Of a DNA stretch of 57,587 bases, positions 1 through 6,367 are shown in pieces. The position numbers were made by a program, and so were the translations under genes. The stretch lies in the NCBI RefSeq assembly GCF_001028135.1, contig NZ_LDNM01000032.1:1-57587 (forward strand), written 5' to 3'. The notes beneath the pieces were generated by a model. That model had not been told where the DNA came from, did no database searches, and was given only the letters and a program-made list of their open reading frames with translations. Positions within the stretch are counted from its first letter, which is position 1. Each line of letters begins with the position of its first letter. The stretch is from Xenorhabdus griffiniae. GTDB taxonomy: Bacteria; Pseudomonadota; Gammaproteobacteria; Enterobacterales; Enterobacteriaceae.

Positions 1-112
1 AACTCTTTTTGCGGAAATGAAAATTAAACTGACTCGATTCATCCATGGATTCACTTACCGAATTACCTTAATTTTCATCATAAATTCAATAAATTAATGT
101 GATTTGAAAACA

Positions 113-135
113 GAAAAAGCGCCCCGAAAGGCGCC
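113..135 (-). terminator. Rho-independent terminator
   Basis: On the minus strand a GC-rich hairpin (GCGCC paired with GGCGC, loop about TTTCG) is followed directly by TTTTTC. It lies just downstream of the methylase-like gene and probably ends the minus-strand transcript of the left-end ICE genes. Seen in sequence; activity inferred. Confidence 0.7.
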
Positions 136-151
136 AAAGTGAAAAGGAAAT

Positions 152-841
152 TTATGCCACCCGGGGCTGTTGATACGCCTGTAACCGCTGAGACCAGTTA
201 CCCAGATAATGGGCGGGCGTGTAACGTGTCCGTTTGCTACCAGGATCATTCAGTACATCCCCAATAGTCACCGCAGCCGGAATGCCGGTCAGGGCAAGCT
301 GGATGTAAGCCATCACTGCGGCCAATGGGTCAATATCAATGGCACAGACCCACAGGCTTGATAACGGATCATGTCCCTGTTCTCTTAATACCTCAGCAGC
401 AGCTAAAGTCATACAGCCCGCGCCACAGCAAGGCTCATGGAAGGTGACAAAGGGCTGGGTTTTCAATAATTCAGAGACATCCTGTAACTGCATCTCTGCC
501 ATCATTCTGGCCACGCTCCAGGGGGTAAAAAACTGATCGAGGGTTTTATCCCCCAATCCCAGCTGCATAAACACATTGCCCAGAAAATCACAGGGTGCCT
601 GCGCCAACCCAAGAACGGTACAGGAAAACAGCTGCACAATCCGGTCAATATCCTCCCGTTCGTACTTTTTGATGGTTTTCAGGTAATACTGCTCCAGCGC
701 CTCGCAGTAACAGTACCTGTTATGTATTGCCGCCATCGCACAATTACAAAAATCCTGAAAAACCTGATAACGACGGTGATAATGCGCCGTCTGGTTAAAC
801 AGCGCGATAAATTCTTTCTGGTGATCCGGCTGTGATGACAT
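152..841 (-). CDS. N-6 DNA methylase-like protein of ICE/plasmid type
   Basis: The protein (about 229 aa) carries a motif-I-like SAM-binding segment (EPCCGAGCMTLAAAEVL) after a DQFFTPWSVARMM segment typical of type I-like N6-adenine methylases, then an acidic AIDIDPLAA loop. I see no (N/D)PPY/F catalytic motif before the C-terminus, so it may bind SAM or DNA without methylating, or be a short regulatory relative; such short methylase-like proteins are common in ICE and conjugative plasmid leading regions. I chose the ATG at 841 because AAGGA lies about 9 nt upstream; an earlier in-frame GTG (877) falls inside the leader. It is the last gene of the left-end minus-strand group, followed by a terminator. 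Its antirestriction neighbours suggest a role in protecting incoming DNA, but this is inference. Confidence 0.6.
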   Translation of the reverse strand: MSSQPDHQKEFIALFNQTAHYHRRYQVFQDFCNCAMAAIHNRYCYCEALEQYYLKTIKKYEREDIDRIVQLFSCTVLGLAQAPCDFLGNVFMQLGLGDKTLDQFFTPWSVARMMAEMQLQDVSELLKTQPFVTFHEPCCGAGCMTLAAAEVLREQGHDPLSSLWVCAIDIDPLAAVMAYIQLALTGIPAAVTIGDVLNDPGSKRTRYTPAHYLGNWSQRLQAYQQPRVA

Positions 842-880
842 CACGTGTTTTCCTTGCAAAAAATAAAGGGAAAACACGTT

Positions 881-910
881 CCGAAAGGGGAACCTGTTTT
901 CCCCTTTCGG
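881..910 (-). repeat. Leader hairpin 1, upstream of the methylase-like gene
   Basis: A perfect 12-bp inverted repeat (CCGAAAGGGGAA / TTCCCCTTTCGG, 6-nt loop) in the 5' leader of the methylase-like gene. On the minus strand it is followed by ACGTGTTTTCCC and a T-rich stretch, then the Shine-Dalgarno sequence. Similar hairpins with a GGGAA/TTCCC core precede four of the next five genes to the right (1928, 2869, 3457, 3990), so this is a recurring leader rather than a chance palindrome. It may be an attenuator or an RNA stability element. Confidence 0.6.
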
Positions 911-956
911 TTGAAGTGAAGATAAAAAATCAATTAATGACGAGTTAAACGAATGG

Positions 957-1880
957 CTATGGCCCGACCGCGATGGCCGGCACGGGCAGGTTCACCGCCT
1001 GCTTCTCCTCGTTGACCAGATAAAGCGCCGGCCGGTTTTCCCGTCCTGACTGCCCGTTGCCGCTGTCCACATGCTCGCCCTGGTCATAGCAATCGTAGCC
1101 TTTGAGCTGACCTGACGATGCGCTGTACCCGTGGCGGATTTCACAGTCAAACACCGATGACAGTTCGCCCATCAGTTCGGCCGACGGCGGTGCCCAGGGG
1201 GAGTCAAAACGCACGGTTAAGCAGCTGACATTGCGGCGCTCCCAGCGGACATGGTGACCCAACGGCCATTCAAGGCCGTATTGCTCTTCGTAAAACTGTG
1301 CCGTCGTCGCAATGCCTTTCAACAACCCACTGTTACCGTTAATCTCAGTCGCCAGCCGGGTCGGCATTATCATCAGCATATCGCAGGGCTGCGCCGATGC
1401 CGGGTAAACACTCAGCTTATCCCAGCACGCGCCGATATCGGGCGTCTCAGACCAGCCTACCATCCCAAACCAGTCGGTATACTGACGGGTCAGGAGACGG
1501 GTGATACTGTCGCGCGCCGGCGCCGGAATATTTTCCCAGCGCACCAGGCTGAGACCGGACTGGCGGTACAGGTTATCTATCCGTTTAATGTTATCGCTGC
1601 TTAACGGCACATTATCCTGCAACAACGTCAGCCACTGTTCAAAAGCCAGGCTCTGCGCCGTCGGTGCCGCCGTGCTGCGTACTAAATCAGGGTAAGGCGT
1701 ATAAGTTTGCGGTTTAGTCGGTTTCAGTATCCCCGCACAGCCGGCCAGAAACAACCGCAGGCTTTGCAACACTGCCTGGCGGTAACGGGGAATTTCTTCA
1801 CCGCAGACCCATTGTTGCATCACGTCAATACACACTGACTTGCCGGTAATTTCCAGTTGATTGGTGACCCATTCTGCCAT
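957..1880 (-). CDS. Api92-like / DUF1281 family protein
   Basis: The N-terminus (MAEWVTNQLEITGK) matches the ferredoxin-fold Api92-like (DUF1281) family known from bacteriophage APSE and enterobacterial conjugative elements. The protein is about 307 aa from the chosen ATG at 1880, which has GAGGAAC about 6 nt upstream; a longer reading starting 17 codons earlier has no such site. The middle region (IMPTRLATEINGNSG, FYEEQYGLEWPLGHHV) and the C-terminal segment rich in Gly and Tyr fit family members that bind no obvious cofactor. No enzymatic motif is visible and the biochemical role of the family is unknown to me. It lies among ICE maintenance genes and has its own hairpin leader. The family call rests on recognition of the N-terminal pattern only. 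Confidence 0.55.
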   Translation of the reverse strand: MAEWVTNQLEITGKSVCIDVMQQWVCGEEIPRYRQAVLQSLRLFLAGCAGILKPTKPQTYTPYPDLVRSTAAPTAQSLAFEQWLTLLQDNVPLSSDNIKRIDNLYRQSGLSLVRWENIPAPARDSITRLLTRQYTDWFGMVGWSETPDIGACWDKLSVYPASAQPCDMLMIMPTRLATEINGNSGLLKGIATTAQFYEEQYGLEWPLGHHVRWERRNVSCLTVRFDSPWAPPSAELMGELSSVFDCEIRHGYSASSGQLKGYDCYDQGEHVDSGNGQSGRENRPALYLVNEEKQAVNLPVPAIAVGP

Positions 1881-1927
1881 GGTTAAGTTCCTCATTGGAT
1901 TAATAAGAATAAACCGGAGGAACCGCG

Positions 1928-1953
1928 CCATCAGGGCACAATTCCCCCGATGG
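1928..1953 (-). repeat. Leader hairpin 2, upstream of the Api92-like gene
   Basis: Imperfect hairpin CCATC-A-GGG ... CCC-GATGG in the gap before the DUF1281-like gene. It shares the run of G/C and the position relative to the gene with leader hairpin 1, but it is the most diverged of the five. Confidence 0.4.
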
Positions 1954-1970
1954 GTGATTAAAAAAAGGGG

Positions 1971-2279
1971 TTACTCGGACGGTGACCCGTTGGCCTGACT
2001 GAGCATCGTTTCGGTAATACCGCAGTCGAAAAGCACTCTCAGTTCATCATGAATACCCAGATACGGTGTACTGCCCTGCATATCCTGCGCATCCAGCCGG
2101 GTTAAATCGTATTTATCCACTAACGCGTTAATGGCTTCAAATGGCTGGACGCCATGGGCCATCAGTTCAGCCACCGTGTCGGCTTCATACAGTACCGTAT
2201 CCTCCAGGTTCAGGCCAAAATGACGCTTCAGCAGCGTACCGGCAATCACCTGCCAGACGGTTAAACGCAAAGGTGCCAT
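1971..2279 (-). CDS. CbtA/YeeV-family toxin-like protein
   Basis: The 102-aa protein begins with LTVWQVIAGTLLKRHFGL and continues with DTV, VAELMAHGVQPFEAIN and LVDKYDLTRLD. This is the pattern of E. coli CbtA (YeeV/YkfI/YpjF), the toxin of type IV toxin-antitoxin systems that blocks FtsZ and MreB polymerisation. Length is close to the family norm (about 110-125 aa), but the C-terminal third (STPYLGIHDELRVLFDCGIT) diverges. The usual CbeA antitoxin gene directly upstream is not visible: the upstream neighbour (2296-2838) is an unrelated-looking 180-aa protein 16 bp away. The toxin may therefore be solitary, have a new antitoxin in that neighbour, or have changed role. Co-oriented with all left-end ICE genes. 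Confidence 0.6.
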   Translation of the reverse strand: MAPLRLTVWQVIAGTLLKRHFGLNLEDTVLYEADTVAELMAHGVQPFEAINALVDKYDLTRLDAQDMQGSTPYLGIHDELRVLFDCGITETMLSQANGSPSE

Positions 2280-2295
2280 AGTGATACCTCACGCG

Positions 2296-2838
2296 TTAAA
2301 CACTGACTGTCGTGCCGTGCCGGAGAATATCCCGCACTTCACGACACTGTTGATAACAGGGTGAAACCACATGCAGCGACAGTAAGTGCGCCTCATGCCA
2401 CAATGCCCGGGCAGCCTGTGCATTCTGCCAGCTCTGCTCAAGCACGGCTGACTGACACAACTGCTGCTGTTGCTTTTCCAGTGACAGGCGTTCTGATACC
2501 AGCGTCACCGGCTGCGCCCAGACAATCTCATCATAGCATCGGCCACCGAGCACTTTTTCATCCTGGGCGTCATAAATCATGACGGTCAGCGGGAAAAAAA
2601 TGCACTTCGCCTGATGAGATAACGTTTCCGGCACCGGCCAGTCGCCCAGCAGATGGATAACCTTCAGGCGCTGCACCGCTTCGGTGACTGAGACCGCTTC
2701 GCACACGGTCAGGGTTTCTTCCCGCAGGGATTGCCTCGCTTGCGGGTGTTGCATCAGGCCGGTGACCTGCACGGTAAAAATGTCTTCATGGCATGCCGGA
2801 CCGGTGTCATCCGGGGCCGGTAAAAAAATGGGGTCCAT
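2296..2838 (-). CDS. Hypothetical ICE protein
   Basis: A 180-aa soluble, acidic protein with no signal peptide or membrane segment and no motif I recognise. It is Gln-rich in its second half (LEKQQQQLCQS), which could form a short helix. The ATG at 2838 is preceded by AAGGAAATACGT, a good ribosome site, and by leader hairpin 3. It sits 16 bp upstream of the CbtA-like toxin in the same direction, so the two are likely cotranscribed. That arrangement is where a type IV antitoxin would be expected, but the sequence does not resemble CbeA. Function unknown. Confidence 0.6.
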   Translation of the reverse strand: MDPIFLPAPDDTGPACHEDIFTVQVTGLMQHPQARQSLREETLTVCEAVSVTEAVQRLKVIHLLGDWPVPETLSHQAKCIFFPLTVMIYDAQDEKVLGGRCYDEIVWAQPVTLVSERLSLEKQQQQLCQSAVLEQSWQNAQAARALWHEAHLLSLHVVSPCYQQCREVRDILRHGTTVSV

Positions 2839-2868
2839 ACGTATTTCCTTGATTTGAAGTCAAATAAA

Positions 2869-2902
2869 GAAAACACCCGCCCGAGACCGGGAAGGTGTTT
2901 TC
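2869..2902 (-). repeat. Leader hairpin 3, upstream of the 180-aa gene
   Basis: Stem GAAAACACC / GGTGTTTTC (9 bp) enclosing a second CCCG/CGGG stem. Located 31-64 bp upstream of the start codon at 2838. Same kind of leader as at 881. Confidence 0.5.
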
Positions 2903-2957
2903 AGCTCCCTGGTCAGGCGCTTAAGAAAAGGGTTAACAGCATCATGGGCTGATAACG

Positions 2958-3416
2958 TCAGTGAGAATGATTATTTTTATTTTCGATTAATGACCGGCTG
3001 ATAAAGTCCTCGGGGGGCACCCATGTCATGACTGACCCTATCAGACCGTTTTCCGGGTGTTGCTTCGCATATTCCCGCAATTCGCAAAACCGACAGGCAT
3101 CCCGCTCATTCAGCGCGGCAATACGGGCAAGCACGATTGACGTCACCGCCAGTCCGAACGCATCCGCCGACAGTGTCACCCTTAACTGCGTGTCCGGCAG
3201 GTAAACCGGATAATTTTTCGCTGATGTCGGCACCATATAAGCCAGCGACTCAGACACCGGCCGGCCAGTCCATTGCTCAGGCGGGTAATCGCTGCATAAC
3301 TGTGCGGCGGTATTGGCAATCAGAAACCCCAGAAACAACCGTTCCAGCGGTTTTTTGCCGGGAAATGCCGCAGACAGTGCAGGACTGTCCAGCATGATAA
3401 GTTCTCTTTTTTGCAT
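2958..3416 (-). CDS. ArdB/KlcA-like antirestriction protein, copy 1
   Basis: About 152 aa from the ATG at 3416, chosen because AGGAG lies about 7 nt upstream; a longer reading extends only through the leader hairpin. The pattern LCSDY.PEQW, LAYMVPT, LRVTLSADAFGLAVTSIVL and LREYAKQHPENGLIGSVM follows the ArdB/KlcA antirestriction family (PF03230), which protects incoming plasmids and ICEs from type I restriction by a mechanism that is not DNA mimicry. It is a clear paralogue of the next gene (3509-3955): both share LC.DY, AY.VPT, SADAFGL/SADTFGL and L..YA.QHP. The two are likely one transcript, in the order copy 2 then copy 1. Overall identity to characterised ArdB is low, so function is likely but not certain. 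Confidence 0.6.
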   Translation of the reverse strand: MQKRELIMLDSPALSAAFPGKKPLERLFLGFLIANTAAQLCSDYPPEQWTGRPVSESLAYMVPTSAKNYPVYLPDTQLRVTLSADAFGLAVTSIVLARIAALNERDACRFCELREYAKQHPENGLIGSVMTWVPPEDFISRSLIENKNNHSH

Positions 3417-3456
3417 GATGTTCTCCTGTAAAAATAGAAAAGACGGAGAACCTCTG

Positions 3457-3484
3457 CCCGACGGGAAGAAATTCCCCGTCCGGG
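3457..3484 (-). repeat. Leader hairpin 4, upstream of ArdB-like copy 1
   Basis: Imperfect hairpin CCCG-ACGGG-AA ... TT-C-CCCGT-C-CGGG with two bulged C residues, about 40 bp before the start codon. Very similar to leader hairpin 5. Confidence 0.55.
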
Positions 3485-3508
3485 TGACTGGCATCGTGCC
3501 AGGGTGGA

Positions 3509-3955
3509 TTAAATTATCGTCATGCCCTCGCTAAACCTAGAGCCGCCCGAAGTACACGGGGCCTGGGGGTGTTGCAGCGCGTATGCCCGCAAATCACACA
3601 ACCGTTCAGCAATTTCATCGTGCTTTATCAGTGCCGTCAGATAGCCCAGTACGGTCAACGTGACCATCAGCCCGAACGTATCCGCTGACACCTCAGCGTT
3701 AAAGTCAGTGGCCTCGTTTTTGACAACATACGTGTCAGCACGTGTCGGCACGGCATAGGCAATGTTGTCCGACACTTTCCGGCACTGCCATTTATCACAC
3801 CGGTAATCCTCACACAGCGTGACCGCCGCTTTAATCACCGTGTGCTCCAGCAGCATCAGTTCCAGTGGACTACTTCGCGGAAAAACGGCCTCGAAAGGGG
3901 ACAATTCAGACACCGGTACAGCACGCACCGTTATCCTGGTTTCGTTTTGTTGCAT
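3509..3955 (-). CDS. ArdB/KlcA-like antirestriction protein, copy 2
   Basis: About 148 aa from the ATG at 3955 (GGGAG 7 nt upstream). It contains PLELMLLEHTVIKAAVTLCEDY, split as a helix plus the family CEDY motif, then IAYAVPT, EVSADTFGLMVTLTVLG and LRAYALQHPQA, as expected for ArdB/KlcA antirestriction proteins. It is paralogous to 2958-3416, and the tandem pair with near-identical leader hairpins indicates duplication of a gene-plus-leader unit. It is the first gene of the left-end minus-strand group; the structured C4-like element at 4068-4183 lies 113 bp upstream of its start, so that element could also be part of its leader if transcribed leftward. Confidence 0.6.
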   Translation of the reverse strand: MQQNETRITVRAVPVSELSPFEAVFPRSSPLELMLLEHTVIKAAVTLCEDYRCDKWQCRKVSDNIAYAVPTRADTYVVKNEATDFNAEVSADTFGLMVTLTVLGYLTALIKHDEIAERLCDLRAYALQHPQAPCTSGGSRFSEGMTII

Positions 3956-3989
3956 TGTGGACTCCCTGAAAACCACGGAGAACACATTG

Positions 3990-4017
3990 CCCGGCGGGAA
4001 ACGTATTCCCCGTTGGG
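3990..4017 (-). repeat. Leader hairpin 5, upstream of ArdB-like copy 2
   Basis: Hairpin CCC-GGCGGG-AA ... TT-C-CCCGTT-GGG with one bulged C and two G-T pairs. The surrounding bases (GGAGAAC before, TGGCTGGCAT or TGACTGGCAT after, then CAGGGTGGATTAAAT) match those around leader hairpin 4, showing that the whole leader was duplicated with its gene. Confidence 0.55.
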
Positions 4018-4067
4018 TGGCTGGCATATTGGCCAGGGTGGATTAAATAACCTTCATCATCGACAAA

Positions 4068-4183
4068 GATGATATCTGCTTCCAAAGGTGGGCAGATGTA
4101 CCACACAGTGTGTACTCCCTTGCAGGCTACGGGAGTGTGGGTGTCGCTGCCCGAAAGCGATCCTTAAAAGCGACCGGATCATC
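4068..4183 (+). ncRNA. C4-like structured RNA element, copy 1
   Basis: About 115 nt with an outer stem GATGAT (4068-4073) / ATCATC (4178-4183), a hairpin ATCTGC / GCAGAT (4074-4079, 4092-4097, 12-nt loop TTCCAAAGGTGG), a short CACAC-A-GTGTG dyad, a hairpin ACTCCC / GGGAGT around TTGCAGGCTAC, and a TCGCT / AGCGA hairpin. A second copy in the same orientation is at 25693-25811 and keeps the pairings while changing bases, including the dyad (GCATG-A-CATGC) and the outer pair (G-C here, A-T there). The layout recalls C4 antisense immunity RNAs of phages P1, P7 and P4. I could not run a covariance search. The strand is uncertain because stems read the same on both strands. Confidence 0.55.
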
Positions 4184-4199
4184 AATAAACTTTTCTACG

Positions 4200-4292
4200 C
4201 TAATCAATCGAAATAATAAGGTCAATGGGTAATTCATTTTCCGAGACAGAAAATAATGCCAGAAGCGTAATAGCATTATTTGAATTGATTAG
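4200..4292. repeat. Imperfect inverted repeat, possible small mobile remnant
   Basis: An 18-bp arm (CTAATCAATCGAAATAAT, 4200-4217) is repeated inverted at 4275-4292 with two mismatches, enclosing 57 bp. The rest of 4293-4519 holds no gene that I can see. It may be a MITE-like remnant or the promoter region for the ArdB-like genes; there is no direct evidence for either. Confidence 0.3.
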
Positions 4293-4519
4293 AGTGTAAT
4301 CTACCCGATTCAATTTTATGGTGTGACCAAATCAGGCAACTTGCTCTAACTCACTTCTGGACAAAATCGCTTGGTAGTTAAAATACGACAAAGTCTCTTG
4401 GTGTTCACAGATTAGTTGTACCAACTAAGACTCGATCTGACACTATTGATGCTCTGATCGAAATCCAATCAAACAGTCGGCTTTGTGCCAATTGCGGACG
4501 TTACTCCAATCATGACGTG

Positions 4520-5542
4520 CTAATGCGACAAAATCATATGACGTGTATCTATCGTGACCTCGCAAGATAACCCGCTTGCCATTGTTATCGGTTTATTGAA
4601 AACAATTTTGACCGGGAAACGTTGCACAATTTTTGTAAAGTTTCCAGTAGCGTTATCAGCGGGCAAAAGTGCGAACACAGAACCGGTCGCCGGCGCTAAG
4701 CTTTCAATATGACCTTTAAAAACTTCACCGGGATAGCTATCGATAGTGATATCAACAGTTTGTCCTGGCTTCATCCCGTCTCGCTGCGTTTCTTTAAAAT
4801 TAGCTACAACCCACGGCTGCTGTTCGGGGACAATACTGGCGATAGTTTGACCGGCCTGGGTAAACATACCAACCTGAAGATTACGGTTTCCTATCACGCC
4901 GGAAACAGGCGCAATAATTCGAGTATAAGTTAACTGCAGCTGTGCATCCGCTAAGCTGGCCTGCGCATGTTTTAGTTGCGCTTGGGCCTGTTCAATGATG
5001 GTCTTCAGTACCGCCAGTTTAGCCTGCTGAGTCTCTAGGCTTGCCTGTGCTTCCTCTGCGTCGGCAATGGCGACTTTGTGCGTGCTGTCAGCTTTGTCTA
5101 TATCGCCCTGAGCGACATAATGGCGTGTATTAAGCTGGTTGACGCGAATCAATTCTTGAGTGGCATATTTTTCTCTAGCTTTGGCTGAAGTAAGACTGCT
5201 GCTGTACTGGTTGATGATGCTTTCTTGCATCTTTACATTAGCCTGCGCATTACTCAGCGCAGCCGTCGTTTTTGCGACATCAGCTTTTGCTTTCAGGATC
5301 GCGACTTTATAAGCACGATCGTCGAGAACAGCTAAAAGCTGCCCTTGTTTTACTTCATGGTTATCGGTGATATAAGACGTCATCACCTGGGAGCTAATGC
5401 GGGCGCTAATATTGGTGATATCGCTTTGGGTATAGGCATTATCGGTAGTCTGGATATAGCGCCAGTATAATGACCAGTATAGGAAACTACCCATAAGCGA
5501 AACCACAATGAGTGGAATAACGATATTTTTAACATATTTCAT
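4520..5542 (-). CDS. HlyD/EmrA-family periplasmic adaptor of a drug exporter
   Basis: About 340 aa. One N-terminal membrane segment (IVIPLIVVSLMGSFLYW) is followed by the HlyD lipoyl half-motif (DNAYTQSDITNISARISSQV), a long helical hairpin rich in Ala, Gln and Lys (residues about 80-200), the second half-motif (TRIIAPVSGVIGNRNLQVG) and a beta-barrel region with GMKPGQTVDITIDSYPG. This is the EmrA/VceA type of membrane fusion protein that partners 14-TM DHA2 transporters and TolC. The ATG at 5542 is preferred over a GTG five codons earlier; neither has a strong ribosome site. It is the last gene of the biosynthetic operon and, with the DHA2 transporter at 6368-7975, most likely exports the NRPS/PKS product. 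No outer membrane factor gene is present, so host TolC would be used. Confidence 0.88.
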   Translation of the reverse strand: MKYVKNIVIPLIVVSLMGSFLYWSLYWRYIQTTDNAYTQSDITNISARISSQVMTSYITDNHEVKQGQLLAVLDDRAYKVAILKAKADVAKTTAALSNAQANVKMQESIINQYSSSLTSAKAREKYATQELIRVNQLNTRHYVAQGDIDKADSTHKVAIADAEEAQASLETQQAKLAVLKTIIEQAQAQLKHAQASLADAQLQLTYTRIIAPVSGVIGNRNLQVGMFTQAGQTIASIVPEQQPWVVANFKETQRDGMKPGQTVDITIDSYPGEVFKGHIESLAPATGSVFALLPADNATGNFTKIVQRFPVKIVFNKPITMASGLSCEVTIDTRHMILSH

Positions 5543-5632
5543 TGGCAATGATCGCACAACACAAGATTTGTAACTACGGGAAAAGCTGGAGGTAACATTT
5601 TCTGGCGATACAGATCAGCTAATCTTAACAAT

Positions 5633-5788
5633 TTATTTTCCAAAATATCTGGCGTTTAAAGGCTCGATAAAAGCTTGCTGAGTTTTTTCCAACCCATCAA
5701 TTAGAATTTCCCGATATTCGCTCGGTACAAGGAAAAAGTTCAGGACTGCTTCGTTTTTCCTTGCCAGCGATAACGTGGCCAGCGAACA
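5633..5788 (-). other. Open frame without a start codon: possible gene fragment
   Basis: Between the HlyD gene and the VC0807-like gene a third reading frame stays open from 5788 to a TAA at 5633 and encodes a protein-like tail (VPSEYREILIDGLEKTQQ then AFIEPLNARYFGK). It has no ATG, GTG or TTG in a plausible place and overlaps the end of the VC0807-like gene. It may be the remnant of a gene deleted between the two exporter genes, or a chance frame. Confidence 0.25.
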
Positions 5789-6363
5789 CTAAAAAATATC
5801 ATCACTAGTACTAATGGCCAGCCAACCACAAACAGGAATATATCCAATAATGGGTTGTGTAGGCGATACAGCAGGTAAACTAAGATAGCTTTGCATAAAT
5901 AAACGACTATCCACATCAGCGACATTTCTTGCCAGACGCGAAAATAGACTGGTGAGCCGTATATATTCAGTGTCTTAAGTTGTGGTCTTGCCTGTTCGGC
6001 TAAGGTCCGGATAACGGGTTCACCTCGTAGCGAATAAAAAAGGAAAACCACTGCAACCGTTAATGCACCGTTTAGCGACAGAAAAACATCCTCACGTTGA
6101 ACGGGCAGCAACGCGAAATGGTACAGAAATAAATAGTGGCATAGACCGGAAAGCAGGATCATCAGCACAATGGCCAGCGTCGCTTGACGATTCTTGCTTT
6201 GCAACGCAAGAAATGCTGCCCAAACAGCGCTGGCCAACAACGCCGTACCAATGCCAATTAAGTACAGCACGCCATAATAAAGTGCTAACGGAATGATGAT
6301 GTTCAGTAACGCTGCACGAGAATGCAGGTAATGCAGAAATGTAAAGGGGGTATTCTGGCTCAT
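5740..6363 (-). CDS. VC0807-like integral membrane protein
   Basis: A 207-aa hydrophobic protein with about five or six membrane segments (ALLNIIIPLALYYGVLYLIG, TALLASAVWAAFLAL, LAIVLMILLSGLCHYLFLY, AVVFLFYSL, MWIVVYLCKAILVYLLY, IFLFVVGWPLVLVMIFF) and a basic tail. The SLRGEPVIRTLAEQARPQ loop and overall layout resemble the VC0807 family of unknown function. It starts 4 bp after the stop codon of the MFS gene and is probably translated with it. In this setting it may assist export or self-resistance, but nothing in the sequence shows this. Confidence 0.6.
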   Translation of the reverse strand: MSQNTPFTFLHYLHSRAALLNIIIPLALYYGVLYLIGIGTALLASAVWAAFLALQSKNRQATLAIVLMILLSGLCHYLFLYHFALLPVQREDVFLSLNGALTVAVVFLFYSLRGEPVIRTLAEQARPQLKTLNIYGSPVYFRVWQEMSLMWIVVYLCKAILVYLLYRLHNPLLDIFLFVVGWPLVLVMIFFSVRWPRYRWQGKTKQS

Positions 6364-6367
6364 TTTA

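Noticed and set aside
881-4017. CRISPR array from the repeated hairpins
   Set aside because: The hairpins are separated by full genes, differ in sequence and have no regular spacers or cas genes.
3906-4106. 66-aa minus-strand reading frame over C4-like copy 1
   Set aside because: It overlaps the ArdB-like gene and the structured RNA. A similar peptide on copy 2 (VHLHTFGSRYH) lies in a different context, so conservation is better explained by the RNA.
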